Assembly: GCF_022965805.1 (NCBI RefSeq) | Contig: NC_133101.1 | Span: 43,933,642-43,997,641, forward strand | Direction: 5' to 3' | DNA length: 64,000 nt | From: Primulina eburnea | Lineage: Eukaryota > Streptophyta > Magnoliopsida > Lamiales > Gesneriaceae | In this document: in pieces, positions 11,851 through 24,039 of the stretch | How positions within the stretch are numbered: the stretch's first letter is position 1 | How the letters are laid out: the number at the start of each line of letters is the position of its first letter | Notes under the pieces: model-generated | The model's input: the letters and a program-made list of their open reading frames with translations, nothing else | Databases searched by the model: none | Told to the model about the DNA's origin: nothing | Translations under genes and position numbers: made by a program

Positions 11851-12110
11851 CCATCCGGATGCTTTTTTGCCATTTTCAGTGCCAAAGAATTTGGGAGGAC
11901 GTAATTTTGAGAAATTATTAATTGCATCCCACCAACTTTCTGAGTCAACTGCTCGACTTGTTGATTCACTTCTTCCACCACGTTTCTAGAAACCTGGGCT
12001 GCAGGACGACCACGTCTACCCCTGACAATATCTTCAAGTCCTCGGACATTCTGGACTTCTGACTCCTGGACAACTTCTTTTCCCTTTTTGCCTCTTCCTC
12101 CAGGTGCCAT
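11847..12110 (-). pseudogene. G2 gag N-terminus, frameshifted
   Basis: Starts ATG at 12110 with MAPGGRGKKGK, a basic N-terminus, then a helical stretch ([16 protein letters not shown]). After GGM the frame drifts; the sequence for [14 protein letters not shown] and [13 protein letters not shown] is present in the next frame, so a single-base indel near 11925 has disconnected it from the long frame. Confidence 0.85.
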
Positions 12111-12367
12111 TCTATAAGACACAAGGATTTAAGACCAAGGCAAAATAACTTAATAAGTACAAAAGAACCAAAGGAAAGCTGAAACTTAGTCTCTAGCTAG
12201 TTATTAAACTAAGTTCAAAATCTAATCAACCATGCTAACTCAGGCTAATTCAAATAAATCACAGCACATAGTTCAAACAAGAGCAAATAGTCAAACACAT
12301 ACGCAATCATTTTATTTGTGTCTAGACTCAAGTGCCCTAGACTCTAATTCGAACATATCCCAGTTAC
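12111..12367 (-). other. G2 leader between primer site and gag
   Basis: About 257 bp of untranslated leader containing no reading frame or repeat that I recognise. It would hold packaging and dimerisation signals, none identifiable by eye. Confidence 0.6.
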
Positions 12368-12379
12368 GCTCTCATACCA
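12368..12379 (-). other. Primer binding site of G2 (tRNA-Met type)
   Basis: Minus-strand TGGTATGAGAGC two bases after the 5' LTR, one mismatch from the TGGTATCAGAGC complement of plant initiator tRNA-Met. Confidence 0.85.
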
Positions 12380-12381
12380 AC

Positions 12382-14255
12382 TGTGGGGGCCCGTGCTCCT
12401 GATTAACGTTTAATAACCAAACAAAAAGGATTTATTAATGTAAACAACGAAAGTGATTAAAAATTTTCCTTTTGGGCCAATAGAAATTTCGGTACGACCT
12501 CCCCGTAAGTAGGACATCCCAAAAATTTCCAAGCAACACAAACAACATTTATATACTCGAAATAAAGTCATAACAGCAATTCACAAACCTATAGCCGCAC
12601 TGGCTAGGATTAATACATACATAGCCGACAAGGCTCAATCACACAACTAGTTATCCAAAACATCATAAAATAACAGTATAGCTACCCAGGGCATTCCCTG
12701 GAAAAAGTATGACTCAATGACATAATATCCGGGAACTCGCAACAACAATCCAACTATTGGGCACCGCTACCTGACGCTCCACCAGACGCGACAAATCCTC
12801 CTGGATAATCTGCTATGGCATAAAAAACAACCACATCATAAACAGAAAATATGGGTCAGGCCTCAGTACGACGAATCAGTAAAATTATGACAAATATAAC
12901 TGACGTGAAATCAAATCAAGTAAAATGCAATGAAATGTAATGCAATGCGTGTCGGTAACAATGAAATAACAGATACCAAAACGGAGTCCAATAAAACGCA
13001 TAAGCAACAAGAACAGTGGCCACCCGTGCCAGGAATGCAGCAACGTAATATCATGTCGCCACTCATCCATGCACGTAGCATCGAGGGTTCGGTAGCAACC
13101 CGGTCAGTCCTCGAGCAGTCATCAAGAGAGTGCTAATCCTATCACTCGTTCCATCGATAAGATGTCAGGAGTGATCTATCCTATCATTCGCTCCATAGAT
13201 GACGCAACATCTCAACAGATCATCAATGATAGCAATCAACGGAGTCTAGGCTCGAAATGCTATGTATCAACTTAAATAAATGCATGAATGCAATCATGTA
13301 TTCACAGAGGCACATAAAGCATGCCACAACTCATTACAAAGTACTTAACGTCATTTCACATCACTATAGACGTCATAATAAAACAGTTCATACGTTCCTC
13401 AACTACCTTTAATTTACCACAAAATATCTTAAATATTTTCTGAAAACTCCAATCATGTGGCAAATAATACATTTCATATCAAGTTTTATTTAATTTTCAA
13501 TATTCACTAATTAAGCCTAAAATTCCAGAAATCCATAATTTAGGCTTTAATATTTCTAAAACTCATCGCAAAGTCAAATATAGTGATTTATTTAACTTAA
13601 ATCTCTCAATACTGGACAACTTGAAATTTCGAAAATTCGATCATATCGAATCTGAAATTTTTCGATATTTACTAGAAATTGTTATAATGTTCATTTTTTT
13701 ATTTCTAATGCTATAAACACATCCCAATAACGATTTAACATTTCACAAATCATAAATTCCCAAATTAATAGGCTAAATTCGAAATATTATCAAAATAAAT
13801 TTCGAAAATTAGCTTAATACCTCCAATCGGCTACGATATAGCACCTACAATCAATAATCCAATATATATTAATTATTGGAACTCAATTGGATTAAAATTT
13901 CCAAAATTCGAAACCCTAAAATCTGAATTTTTTTACCTCAAACACTTCAAATTCGGAGTACAACTATAAAATTAGTTGTCCAAGCTCGAAATAACACGAA
14001 ATCGAGGCGAAGAACAAAATTCGAACGAGCCAAGGTTCACGGGTTCGAATGGGATCGCGATAAAACTTTGCAAAATGGGTATCACTGGATAGCTCTCGTC
14101 ACGGGCTTTCCGAATATATATTTACCGTAATTTTTCGACGACCGGAGCGGCTAAAATTGAAGGATGAAATTTCGAAATATGTTGAAGAAAGAAATAAGGT
14201 TCGGCGATGCAGTAAACGGGGAGAGAGAAAGAGTTTCTGATTCTTTCTTTTTTTA

Positions 14256-14291
<36 letters not shown>

Positions 14292-14342
14292 TACTTATTT
14301 ACTTAAGACAAATGGGCTGGGCTTGGGAACTGGGCTCTTACA
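12382..14342 (-). repeat. 5' LTR of G2
   Basis: 1961 bp with the same ends as the 3' LTR. Length differences come mainly from a TTA run of about 35 bp (14256-14291) and small insertions near 12930 and 13865. The amount of difference suggests an insertion clearly older than G7. Confidence 0.92.
14256..14291. repeat. TTA microsatellite in G2 5' LTR
   Basis: About twelve TTA units near the upstream end of the LTR in element orientation. The matching place in the other LTR (7285-7303) has about half as many. Confidence 0.85.
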
Positions 14343-14347
14343 GTTTC

Positions 14348-14691
14348 AGTCTTGGCAGTGTTAAATCCAAAATGAAGTGGGTCTTTACAAGTTTTGTATC
14401 GATCAAAGTCTTTTAGTTCATATCCTATCTTTGTGATAGAAGGGGTGACGTAGGAGTTATTTCAATCTCTGAACATCCATAAATCTTTGTGTTATTATTT
14501 CAGTTATTCTATCTTTAAGTTAGTTTATTTTCACAACTGTTATCAGTTAAACTGATTGTCATTGTATGACAAGATTCCTAGTTTCAGTTTGTTACAGAAC
14601 TGATACTTCATTCAAAAATGTTATAAAATTAGTGTGTGTTTATTCAACCCCTCCTTCTAAACACATTTCAATCTATCAACCGATCCTAACA
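14348..14691 (+). repeat. SIRE-type LTR, copy A, 3' segment
   Basis: Continues the LTR interrupted by G2; matches 23638-23980 with few differences and ends CCTAACA right before the primer site. Confidence 0.9.
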
Positions 14692-14693
14692 AG

Positions 14694-14705
14694 TGGTATC
14701 AGAGC
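14694..14705 (+). other. Primer binding site, SIRE-type copy A
   Basis: TGGTATCAGAGC, perfect match to the usual initiator tRNA-Met primer site, two bases after the LTR end. Confidence 0.9.
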
Positions 14706-14750
14706 AGTTGAATCTTGTCTCAGAATAATTTTATTCACAAACTGATCAAC

Positions 14751-15285
14751 ATGTCTTCATTTAACAAAATACCGATGTTTTCCAAAGAAGATTTTGACGA
14801 CTGGAAAATCAGAATGCAGGATCATTTAGCTGCACAAGATGATGAAATGTTGTATGTCATAACTGATGGTTCTATGAAGATCCTAAAATCAAATACATCA
14901 GTTGCCATTACTGATGGGGCAACTCATCACATAGAAAATCCAGAGAAGAATGGACAACTGAGGATAAAAAGATATCCAACCTAGACAATGTGGCTAAGGA
15001 TATCTTATACAAAAAGATGGATAGGGTCACTTTCAGCAAAATCAAGATGTGCAAAACTGGCAAAGAGATTTGGGAGAAACTGATCCTGCTGTATGAAGGA
15101 AAGAGCAAACAAAAGAAAACAAGATATCAGTTGCTGTTCAGAAATTTGATAACATCAAGATGAAAGCTGGTGAATCCATGCATGATTATGATGAGAGGAT
15201 TAGTGGTATTATCAATGAGCTAAATGCACTTGGAAGTGAATTCAAACAAAGAAGTGGCACTGAAGGTGATCAGAGGCCTTGTGAT
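14751..15285 (+). pseudogene. SIRE-type gag, copy A, truncated
   Basis: Starts ATG at 14751 (MSSFNKIPMFSKEDFDDW). The frame breaks at about 14940 (PEKNG), where a base is missing; WTTEDKK-like coding continues in another frame. The same break exists in copy B. Gag sequence ends near 15280, where an unrelated repeat begins. Confidence 0.85.
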
Positions 15286-17455
15286 CAGTAAATATCTGGC
15301 ATTTTTCGCCGTACAAATAATGTCTCCATATCTTTCTATTACTAATTATTTAATTAAGCACTTTTAGCCCTTAATTAGTTAATTAATTAATTAAGAAAAT
15401 TTTCCCTACATACACACTCTCACGCACACACATATATATACACACATACATGTTTCATATTTTGAGAGAAAAACCTAGGGTTCTTGAGCTTTTTTCAGCA
15501 GCAACCTCTTCACTTCAAATTTTTGAAGATTCCATTGGTTTTTAGAGAAAAAATCGGGCCACAAATCGTCCCAGATTGAGTCTCGCATTCCTTCGCGTCG
15601 TTATCCGTCGTTTCGTGAGTTTAATCAGCAAATACATGTATATTCTTTTTTTTTTGCATCGATCTTGTCGTAGTAAGTATTTTGATGCGTATTGTATGAA
15701 AAATCTGTGTATGTTGTCAAAATATTTTGAGCAAAAATTTTGAAACGATTTTGGATCAAAATTTTAGATCTCAATACAGAGTTTGCAATCATTTCAAGTA
15801 CTGTGAATTTTCGGTCGACTTTCTGGACAACATTTCAACCTATAAAACATATTAATCTTCATTACCTTCGATTTGACAATAAATTCATAATTTTTTGACA
15901 AGAAATGAGTGTGTTATGATCATTTTCGTGCTACTGATCAAACTGAGATTTTTTAAAAATATGTTCTTCATGTTTCTTGAGTTAACTGGTTGCAGGCTTC
16001 GTTCGGAATTGCAGAGTGGTCATTGCTGCGTTTAGGTGTGTCATGTGTTGTGATCAGTGGTCTTTCAGTTTTCGTTTTGATTCGGTACGGGTTTGGTTAT
16101 ATTATAAGGCATAAGGAGGTGATTGTGTATAAGGTGACATTTTTGGCTTGAGTTCGCATAGTGTTAGAGCCACAACGCTGTAGCTTCGCACTGTGCAGCG
16201 CCGCGGCGATGCAGGGTAGCGCCGCGGCGCTGGTTCCGGTGTCTTCGGGTTTTGAGTTTAGGTGCTACTCCTTCCTTTGAGTACTAATACATCGTTATTT
16301 CCAAGTTTAGTGACGGTTAGATTAGACTTTACGAGGTTTGATTAGGGAACGTTGAACTATGGTTTAGGCAAAGTCCTTGTCTTCCATTGCTTGGAAATTT
16401 CATATTCCATGTCAAGATTGTTTCAGGATTCGAGTCGTGGTTTAGTATGTTTATTAAACGTGGTCAAGTCCCGAGTGGTCTAGAAAGTCATAATTTATTT
16501 AAATACTTCGGTGGTGAGTTTGTTAGGTACGGTTAAGTTATGAAATTTTAAGTTGTTGGAATAATGTACTAGTATGCATGTGCAGCAACAGCTAAAGCGA
16601 GATTCAAAGAATCCCTCAATGCTACGTAAGTATGTTGGACGTGCAAAAGAAAATATTTTATGTTTTCGAGGTATGTTAATTGTCTTGTGACAAAATATGA
16701 ACGGGTTTGGAAGCCGGAGAACGTGTCCAAGGACCTCTCCACCCCGGTAAAGTATGACTGGGTTTTGATTAGGATTGGAAAGCGGTAAAGTATGACCAGG
16801 GACTAATCCACCCGGTAAACTATGACCGAGGATCTTATGTATGTTGTAGTGGACATCCCTGCCAGCCTAGTATGTGGTTTAGTCTGATCAGGCGCACTAT
16901 GTTATGGGTCACTTGCTTTGAAACATATCTCTACACAAAATGATGATGACTATACATGGTTAAGTATGTATGATGCAAGTATGATTATGAAAATGTTTAT
17001 GAAATGATGGCACATCTATGCTTATGTAAGTATGTTAAAAGTTAAGTTACGTATGTGCTACTATAAAATGCATGTGTTTTTATTATACGTTACTTGCTAT
17101 TCCCAGTTTGTACATGTTGAGTCTTTAGATTCACTAGATTTGATCGATGCAGGTGAGGATGAGTATGAGGAGACGAGAGGCGGAGATCAATGAGCTGGCT
17201 CGGCTGTGAAGTGGACTAACCTGAGGACCACCTTAGTTTTCAAGGATTTGTATGCATGTTATTTCATTTACCCTTATTTTTAAGGAATTTTATCAGGTTT
17301 TAAACAAATACTTGCTGCAAGTTGTTTAAAATTCCAAATATTTGTTCAAGCATTTAAATTATGTGGCATTTCGGATGAGAATTTCTTATTTAAGAAAAGT
17401 TTTTATTTTTTCGCAAATGTAAGTATATTTAAAAGTATGGTACGTTACAAAATTA
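15286..17455 (+). repeat. Chromovirus-type LTR fragment Y
   Basis: No coding frame. Near 17120-17170 it holds TTGAGTCTTTAGATTCAC and GATCGATGCAGGTGAGGA, which match in the same order the LTRs of G7, of the 49118-52078 solo LTR and of G5, so this is probably a plus-sense LTR of a related family. Left edge (about 15286) and right edge (GTACGTTACA, about 17455) are approximate. Also present: a run of CCGGTAAAGTATGAC-like units near 16740-16850 and GC-rich palindromes at 16197-16231. Confidence 0.6.
16197..16231. repeat. GCCGCGGC palindromes in fragment Y
   Basis: AGCGCCGCGGCG at 16197-16208 and the perfect 14-base palindrome AGCGCCGCGGCGCT at 16218-16231, in otherwise AT-rich sequence. Confidence 0.85.
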
Positions 17456-18492
17456 TTCCAAACATAAAATATAACCTTAAAACACTCCCTTAAATTTTCA
17501 TTAGGCCTAAAATTTAGGTTTTCGATAATTTCCTCGATTCGTTTTTAAAGCTTAAATGTATATTCCAGTTTTGACTCGTATTGACTTGAAACTTAACCAA
17601 ACTTTACCAAACTTGAAACAAATATTAATAACACCTAAATAAACCATATTCAACCCAAATAAATCCACTTAACACCCTCAGAATCGCCCTGCAAGCCTAC
17701 TAAATTTCTGTCCTTTATTTTCGAAAACCCCAGTCTAACTTGCCATGCATCCCTTCGCTCCTAGGCCTAAAGCAACTTGACCAGCCCCTAGTTGACCACC
17801 CTAGGACTCTACTGGACCCCTATGGACTCTACTTGACCGAGCTTGAGAAGCCTAAACCCACAGCTCCTCAATCCCGTCCAAACGCATGCACCCGTTTCCC
17901 CCCAAACCCGTCCAAACATGCACATCGACCTTGCCCTTCGAGCCACCCTCATGCCGCTATATTAGGAATATCATGCATCCCACTTAAGGGAGGGTTTTTT
18001 GGCTTCTAAATATCAATTAAAACACAAGATGTATGCTTAGGCCCATTGACATAGTATATTAGGCCCATTAAGCCTGTTAATTAATATTTCAAATATTTTG
18101 TTTAGGAAAATTTGTGAAAATAATAGCCGAGTTATCGCAAAGTTCATATTTTCGTCAAATATCGAATACCATTTAAAAATACTTCTCGGCATATAAAAAC
18201 ACCTCAAAACATCTCATTTTAAAAAATTCAATTTAAAATACAACACACATTTAAACAATTGTTTAATAAAAAAAATTTCCAAATGGCATCCGATCTCCGT
18301 TCCCCGATCGCGTCTTGAATAACCTTTAAAACATTGTTTTATGCCTTCTAAAATAAAACTACATATTAAACAAGTAAACATGTCTACCATAATCAACTTA
18401 TGCAATTAAACAATTTAATTAAAATACCTAAGAAATTTGATGACTTGCATGCATGTTGTTCACGTGGACCTTCAAATTGTCGGGACGTTACA
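17456..18492 (-). repeat. Chromovirus LTR fragment, minus sense (X-like)
   Basis: Ends GGGACGTTACA at 18492, like the right edge of the solo LTR at 52078, and is followed by a minus-strand polypurine tract. Internal blocks (Pro-rich CCTAGGACTCTACTGGACCC near 17801, CGATCTCCGTTCCCCGATCG near 18289) also match that family. The left part is missing; the join with Y lies near 17455. The reading frame at 17740-18009 is LTR sequence. Confidence 0.65.
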
Positions 18493-18507
18493 ATCTACCT
18501 CCTTTAA
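18493..18507 (-). other. Polypurine tract beside the 18492 LTR
   Basis: Minus-strand AAAGGAGGTAG just before the TGTAACGTCCCG LTR start, followed inward by a GGGGATGAAATTC block like those near the other chromovirus tracts. Confidence 0.65.
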
Positions 18508-19345
18508 ATTGAATTTCATCCCCGAAATTCACTTATCCTCGATAATCTAAAAGTTTAGACTTAGTTCTAGTATTCCAATAATTCACGCTTCCGCTGCGCC
18601 GCTCTTATAAAATATGTTTTAGAATATCCTTATGTCTCCTCAATCATAATAAATTTGCCTTCAAGATCCCTGTTTGCGAAAAAACTTTCAACGACCTATG
18701 ATGACTTAGTTATATATGACTATAACCTCGAATTTCGAATTTTTTTACAATTCCCAATATTAGAAATGGATGTCCAAACTGATCGTATATTACTTTCTTC
18801 ATATTACACCCAAGATGTTCGTCAACCTATTAATATTTCAACATCTAAAATCCCAAAATCATCCACTAACGCTTAGATTTTCAAGCCCAATATTGTTTCA
18901 TCCTACAATCCCCTTAATTATCCTTCCTTATAACACTATAACCAAAACATTTCAAGGTTCTAAATATCTCTTCAAGCATAAATCATCAACAATTCCTATT
19001 ATTTAAACCATTAAATTCTCATTTATTTCTAAACTAGTCCCCAAATTCCTTAATAATTGCAAAATTAATTCTTAATTTCTTCTAAATTATCCAGTTGGTT
19101 CTTAATTTCGAAAAGCATACAATTAACTCACAAGTTATTGGCATTCATAATTCCATTCTACAGGTTTCTCGTAACATAACTTCGATAATTTTAAGCTTAT
19201 TAAACCCAAAATCAATTCTCATACCCAATCTTTTCTTTCCATCAAAACCTAAAATCCCAAATTAACATTTTTATAATTTTAAATATCATCGTAGTCTTTG
19301 AATCATTATTCCTTAGATGTAATTTCCAAAAATTAACTCAACTAT
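18508..19345. other. AT-rich sequence without recognised coding content
   Basis: Should be the 3' untranslated internal region of the element owning the 18492 LTR, but no pol remnant is visible on either strand. The short frames at 18655-19006 show no family motif. It ends where the SIRE LTR begins at 19346. Confidence 0.5.
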
Positions 19346-20418
19346 TGATAGGATCGGTTGGTAGGTGAAACAGTGTTTAGAAAGGGGGGGTTTGAATAAA
19401 AACTCGACAATTTTACTACCATTTCAAATAATGAGTCAATTTAGCGATAAAATTTAGTGATAAGCTGAACTCGGGAATCTTATTATATCAATATCGATCA
19501 GTTAACTAATGAAAGTACGGAAGTAAACTGATTGACAGATAGATTAAAAATAAAATTAAGAGACACAAGATTTATGGATGTTTGGAGATTTCAATCACTC
19601 ATATGTCACCTTTTCTATGTAGAAGATATGACATTCACTAAAAGACTTTGATCAATACAAGACTTGTACAGACCACCTTCAGTTTTGGACATAACAATGC
19701 CAAACTGTAACTCTTATTTTCAATATATTTTATCAGTTCTCAACTGATATGAAACTACTTAGCACACCTGATCTCTATAAGATCGAATATTACAACGATA
19801 AGTGTTTATGCTTGTAAGCTCAATGTATAGCCTTGAATACTATTAATGTATATTCTAAGTGTGAACTTTTGAAATATTTTGAATATAAACAGAAAGCTTG
19901 TGAATATATTTCAGCATAATAACGACTTGTATTTTGTATCTTCTCAGCTGCTCTTCTCGGTTATTTATAGGCTTTGCTTACAACGGTAACAATGAATGCG
20001 TTTGAATCTTTCTATCCGTTGTTTGCCATGTCAATATTTTTCTGACAATCGTACACTGTATTATTGCTGAAATGCGGCGTTCCCACTACATGTTGCAGTA
20101 TGCCTTTGTACAGTTTTCGGTTGATAGCTACATTCCTTAACTGATGACGCGTCAAAATGTTTTATAAGTTTGACACGAACGATAGAATTAGCTGATAGCT
20201 CTCAACTGATTGTAGTAAAACTGGCCAGTTCCAACTGATCATCCAGTCGACTATATAGTTCAGTTAACTTAGTTCAATTGCCTTATCTGCGCACTAATTT
20301 TCAGTTACACAACCAATAGTTTGTGTATTTTCAGATCAGTTCTTTTCAGTCTTCTTGATCAATTTGTTCAATATTTTTATGCTTTGTTTTTCAAACTTCC
20401 GAAATTAAGTTTCCAACA
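19346..20418 (-). repeat. 3' LTR of SIRE-type element M1
   Basis: 1073 bp. Left edge TGATAGGATCGG corresponds to the complement of the CCGATCCTAACA end of the P1-type LTR; right edge TTTCCAACA to the complement of its TGTTGGAAA start. It is clearly related to, but more diverged from, the LTRs at 4784 and 23003, so M1 and P1 are separate subfamilies or ages. A polypurine tract abuts its right edge. Confidence 0.85.
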
Positions 20419-20432
20419 ATTTCCCCATTTTT
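20419..20432 (-). other. Polypurine tract of M1
   Basis: Minus-strand AAAAATGGGGAAAT immediately before the LTR start, fixing M1 orientation as minus and the env-like frame as its 3'-most gene. Confidence 0.85.
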
Positions 20433-20719
20433 GGTGTCTGATAAAACTTAGAAAATGTAAACTGATCAAGCTGAATATTTTGTAGATAAAATAATCTTTC
20501 ATTGACAACTCTTTCAATGTACCGATTCGTACAAAGAATAAAAGAATCTTCTGCTGATTTAAAATTCTTCAAAATCTGCCAAACTCTTCAACTGAATAAG
20601 AATATAAAGACTGTCTATTAACTGGTTTGGATCTCTTTATTTCTTTGCTCTTTTATCAGCTGTTCCTTGATCAATCAGTTGACTAGGTATCTTCTTGGAT
20701 TGCTTCTTTAGATCTTCTT

Positions 20720-23002
20720 CTTTTTATTCTTCCCCCTTTTTGTGAAACTTATCAACCCTGCTGGATAAAGCACGAACTTCTGAAGTGACATTTGATAAGG
20801 CATGCACTATATGTTCTTGCAGCAAATCCATTCTCTTTTTGACTACGTTCTGGAGGAAATCCATGCGTTTATGAACACTTATTGAGCTTGGAAATGAGCT
20901 TGAATCGTCACTTGGTCCATCTTTAACTAATCTATTTGGAGAAATAGTGAACTAATATCCTTCGTGAACTGTTGTAAACTCTTAAAAGTATTCTCCTTTA
21001 TAGAATCAATCTTCAATTTGTGCAGCAGTTGAGTTGATTTGATGTCAGAAATGGATGAGATCACATTGTGAAGGTTGGACTAAATGTCTTCGATCATAGA
21101 TTCAGTACCCATTGGTATATCAGGAGACATAGCTCTAGAGGATTCTGGTTTGTGCTCCTTGTCTTCTTGATTAAATATTACCAAGGCTTTATTAGTTTAT
21201 TCAGTCACAACAGTAAACATTTCTGAAACATCTTCTGGTATTGATTCATGTTGAAGTTCTTGAGGAGAAGTGAAAATCTGAACAACAGTTGAACTGGAAG
21301 GCTCGTCGGTTTGTTTATCAACTGATATTGTAGTTGGTTCTTCAGTTGGTTGATCAACTAATACTGTAGTTTGCTCTTCAGTTTGCACTTCTTCAACTGG
21401 TTCCTTGTGAAACTCAGCCAGTTCAGTTTCATCTAGAACGGCTTGTTCAGTCGTGGGAGCTGACTGAACTGGTTCTTCAGTTTAATGCAAAATAGCCTCT
21501 GAGGCTGGTTGTTCAGTTAAGCTCGGTTTTTCAACTGCTTCTGTAGTTAGAATATTCAGCTGGATATCAGTGGCGACTGATTGTATAACTTCGTCGATAT
21601 TTCCTAGTGATAACTTAGCATCAGTGTAGAGCTGAAGATCTACAGTAGAAGATTCAGGAACTGAAGTTGATGGTTGACAATCCTTTGAGGAAGGAGCAGT
21701 TGCTGGCTCAGTTGATTCAGTAACTGGTTCTTGGGATGGCTCTGGGTGTTGAACTGATTGTTCAGCTTGCTCTTTAGATGAAGGACTTTGAGCATTTGTT
21801 GGAATAATCAACTCTTTATCCATTTCCAAACTTTTGATCTTCATCTGTGGTGATCGTAGATCTGTGTCCAGCTGATTATGAACTGCTCTGTCATTGAAAG
21901 CGGTTGGATTGGTTGGATCATAATTTTGGCGGAGCTGAGCAATTAGTTGTGTGAGTTTCTTGACACGCACCAGATAGAAGAAGTATGCCTTCCTTTCCAG
22001 TACTTGAACAATCGAGGCAGCTTTGACTACCTTCAAGACTACAGTTTCCAAAGAAATTAATTTCTTCAAAACTGCTTTCTTCTGCAATCGCTTCGCAAAA
22101 ACTTCGGTTCTAATCTGACCCATTCATTGTAAGTCTTGAGATTTGATTCAGAAAACTCATTGCCCTCTTTCCACATCAGGTCGATATGAGTTTGAATTGA
22201 GTTTGTCGGCAGTTCTTCAATCATCTTGTCCTTTCCTTTCGGGCCAGCTAGGATATGAGATATACTCAGTCCTGATTCGTTTGCATCCACTGTCCCCCTT
22301 AAGAATACTCCTTTTGGTCTGGCAAATGGTAGAGTAGTTGGAGCAGTGATGTTGATCAATGGAGCTTTGACTCCTGCTGGTTTTTTCTTATCACGAGATT
22401 TGTGATTATCTTCTTAGATGGATCAGTTGGAGGTGGTGACTGACCTTCAGTTGAAAACTCGACTGGAACTAACCTCAAAGGTATGGCGCTGATAGGCTAT
22501 TCAGCTCCAGTCAGTTTCAATCTTTCAGTTAAGATTGTTTCCAGAACAGCTGCTGGTTTGGTTTTGAGAATTCTTGGCTTCTTCGTGATTTTTGGAGATG
22601 GAGTTCTCTCTGAATCAGTCTCACTGACAATCACTTTCCTTTTGATTGTTTTTTTCTGAGCTAACTTCTTGACTGATTTGGGAGCTTTCTGCGTCCCAAT
22701 CTCCTTCTTCACTTTAATGAACTGCTCGGATAGCATTGAAATTTTTTAATTTGGATGAATTCTCAGAAGAGTCACCCACCAAACCGTTGTTCTTCAACAA
22801 GTAACTGAGTGATACAGCAAATACCTTGGATTGTTTGGAGGATTGATTCATGTTCTTGAGGATAGAAAAGATGATGGCTGACCATTTCAGTCTTTGTCCA
22901 ACCATGATAGCAGTAATCACTTGGAACTTTTCCAAGGTGAGAGCATCACATGAGCCTGCTTTTGGCGAGTAGTCCCTTGGCCACAATGTTAGCCAGTAAC
23001 TG
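20720..23002 (-). pseudogene. env-like extra reading frame of M1 (copy B), degenerate
   Basis: Reads leftwards from 23002 in pieces at 22986-22714, 22736-22497, 22359-22066, 22123-21482 and 21388-21197, then a coiled-coil-like tail near 20870-20730 (about 30 residues with MDLLQEHIVHAL and SSRVDKFHKKGE). Compared with copy A it has extra single-base shifts, for example near 22112. The N-terminal coding sequence is cut by the LTR at 23003, after AACTG, the probable target site of P1. The role of such frames in SIRE elements is not established; homology to an envelope protein is not visible here. Confidence 0.6.
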
Positions 23003-23980
23003 TGTTGGAAAATTAATTTCGATTGTTTGACAAAATAAAGATTAATTAATTGGACTAACTGATCATACTTAAATCAACTGACAGTTGCCTAACTGAAGAT
23101 TAATGCGTAGTTTATCGAAGGCAACTGAAACCATCCACTGAACTTACGAAGACAACTGACTGATCAGTTGAAATATTTAGTTGTGGGATTACCAGCGAAT
23201 CAGCTGATTATTCAGCTGTACACGTCATCAGTTAAAAAGGACATTCAACCGACAATAATACAAAGCAGATTGCAACTCGTAGTGGAACGTCACATTTCAG
23301 AGTTTACAGTGTACGATTGTCAGAAGAACATTGATGTGGTAATCAACGGAATGCTGCCATTGAGGAATGCCTATAAATATGTGAGAAGAGAAGTTGAGAA
23401 ACAACTCCTTAACAATCGATCTTATCTATTCTCTTAAGCTTGTTGTTACTCTGCTGGATTCATAGCTCTTACTTAAGAATCAAAAAGCTCACACTTGTTA
23501 GATTTATTTGTGGCATTTAAGGCTGCTTTTCGAGCATATAAACACAAGTCATTTTATTGTTTATTCGATCTTTAACTAGATCAGTTGTGCTAAGTTCAGT
23601 CGAAGAACTGTGAAATATTTAGTAAACTATGAGTTTCAGTCTTGGCAGTGTTAAATCCAAACTGAAGTTGGTCTGTACAAGTTTTGTATCGATCAAAGTC
23701 TTTTAGTGCATATCCTATCTTTGTGATAAAAGGGGTGACATAGGAGTTATTTCAATCTCTGAACATCCATAAATCTTTGTGTTATTATTTCAGTTATTCT
23801 ATCCTTCAGTCAGTTTATTTTCACAACTGTTATCAGTTAAACTGATTGTCATTGTATGACAAGATTCCTAGTTTTAGTTTGTTATAGAACTGATCCTTCA
23901 TTCAAAAATGTTATAAAATTCGTGTGTGTATATTCAAGCCCCCTTCTAAACACATTTCAACCTATCAACCAATCCTAACA
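23003..23980 (+). repeat. 5' LTR of P1
   Basis: 978 bp, TGTTGGAAAATT to CCTAACA. It contains the uninterrupted GTTTC (23633-23637) at which G2 inserted in copy A. A CTATAAATATG near 23371 could be the TATA box. Confidence 0.9.
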
Positions 23981-23982
23981 AG

Positions 23983-23994
23983 TGGTATCAGAGC
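23983..23994 (+). other. Primer binding site of P1
   Basis: TGGTATCAGAGC two bases after the LTR end, the initiator tRNA-Met type. Confidence 0.9.
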
Positions 23995-24039
23995 AGTTGA
24001 ATCTTGTCTCAGAATAATTTTATTCACAAACTGATCAAC

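Larger units (their letters stand above)
5419..14342 (-). mobile_element. Chromovirus G2, complete with two LTRs and target duplication
   Basis: An 8.9-kb Ty3/gypsy element on the minus strand. Both LTRs begin (plus-strand view) TGTGGGGGCCC and end CTCTTACA, and GTTTC flanks the insertion at 5414-5418 and 14343-14347. Minus-strand order: 5' LTR, tRNA-Met primer site, gag, protease, reverse transcriptase, RNase H, integrase, chromodomain-like tail, polypurine tract, 3' LTR. Gag and integrase carry frameshifts and stops, so the copy is probably inactive, though a 941-codon central frame is open. The host site is a SIRE LTR. Confidence 0.95.

Noticed and set aside
17740..18009. Proline-rich 89-codon frame
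   Set aside because: Lies in an LTR fragment whose relatives at 50800-51090 and 56550-56950 give different, unconserved frames.
18655..19006. Two small plus-strand frames before the M1 LTR
   Set aside because: Overlapping frames in AT-rich sequence with no family features.
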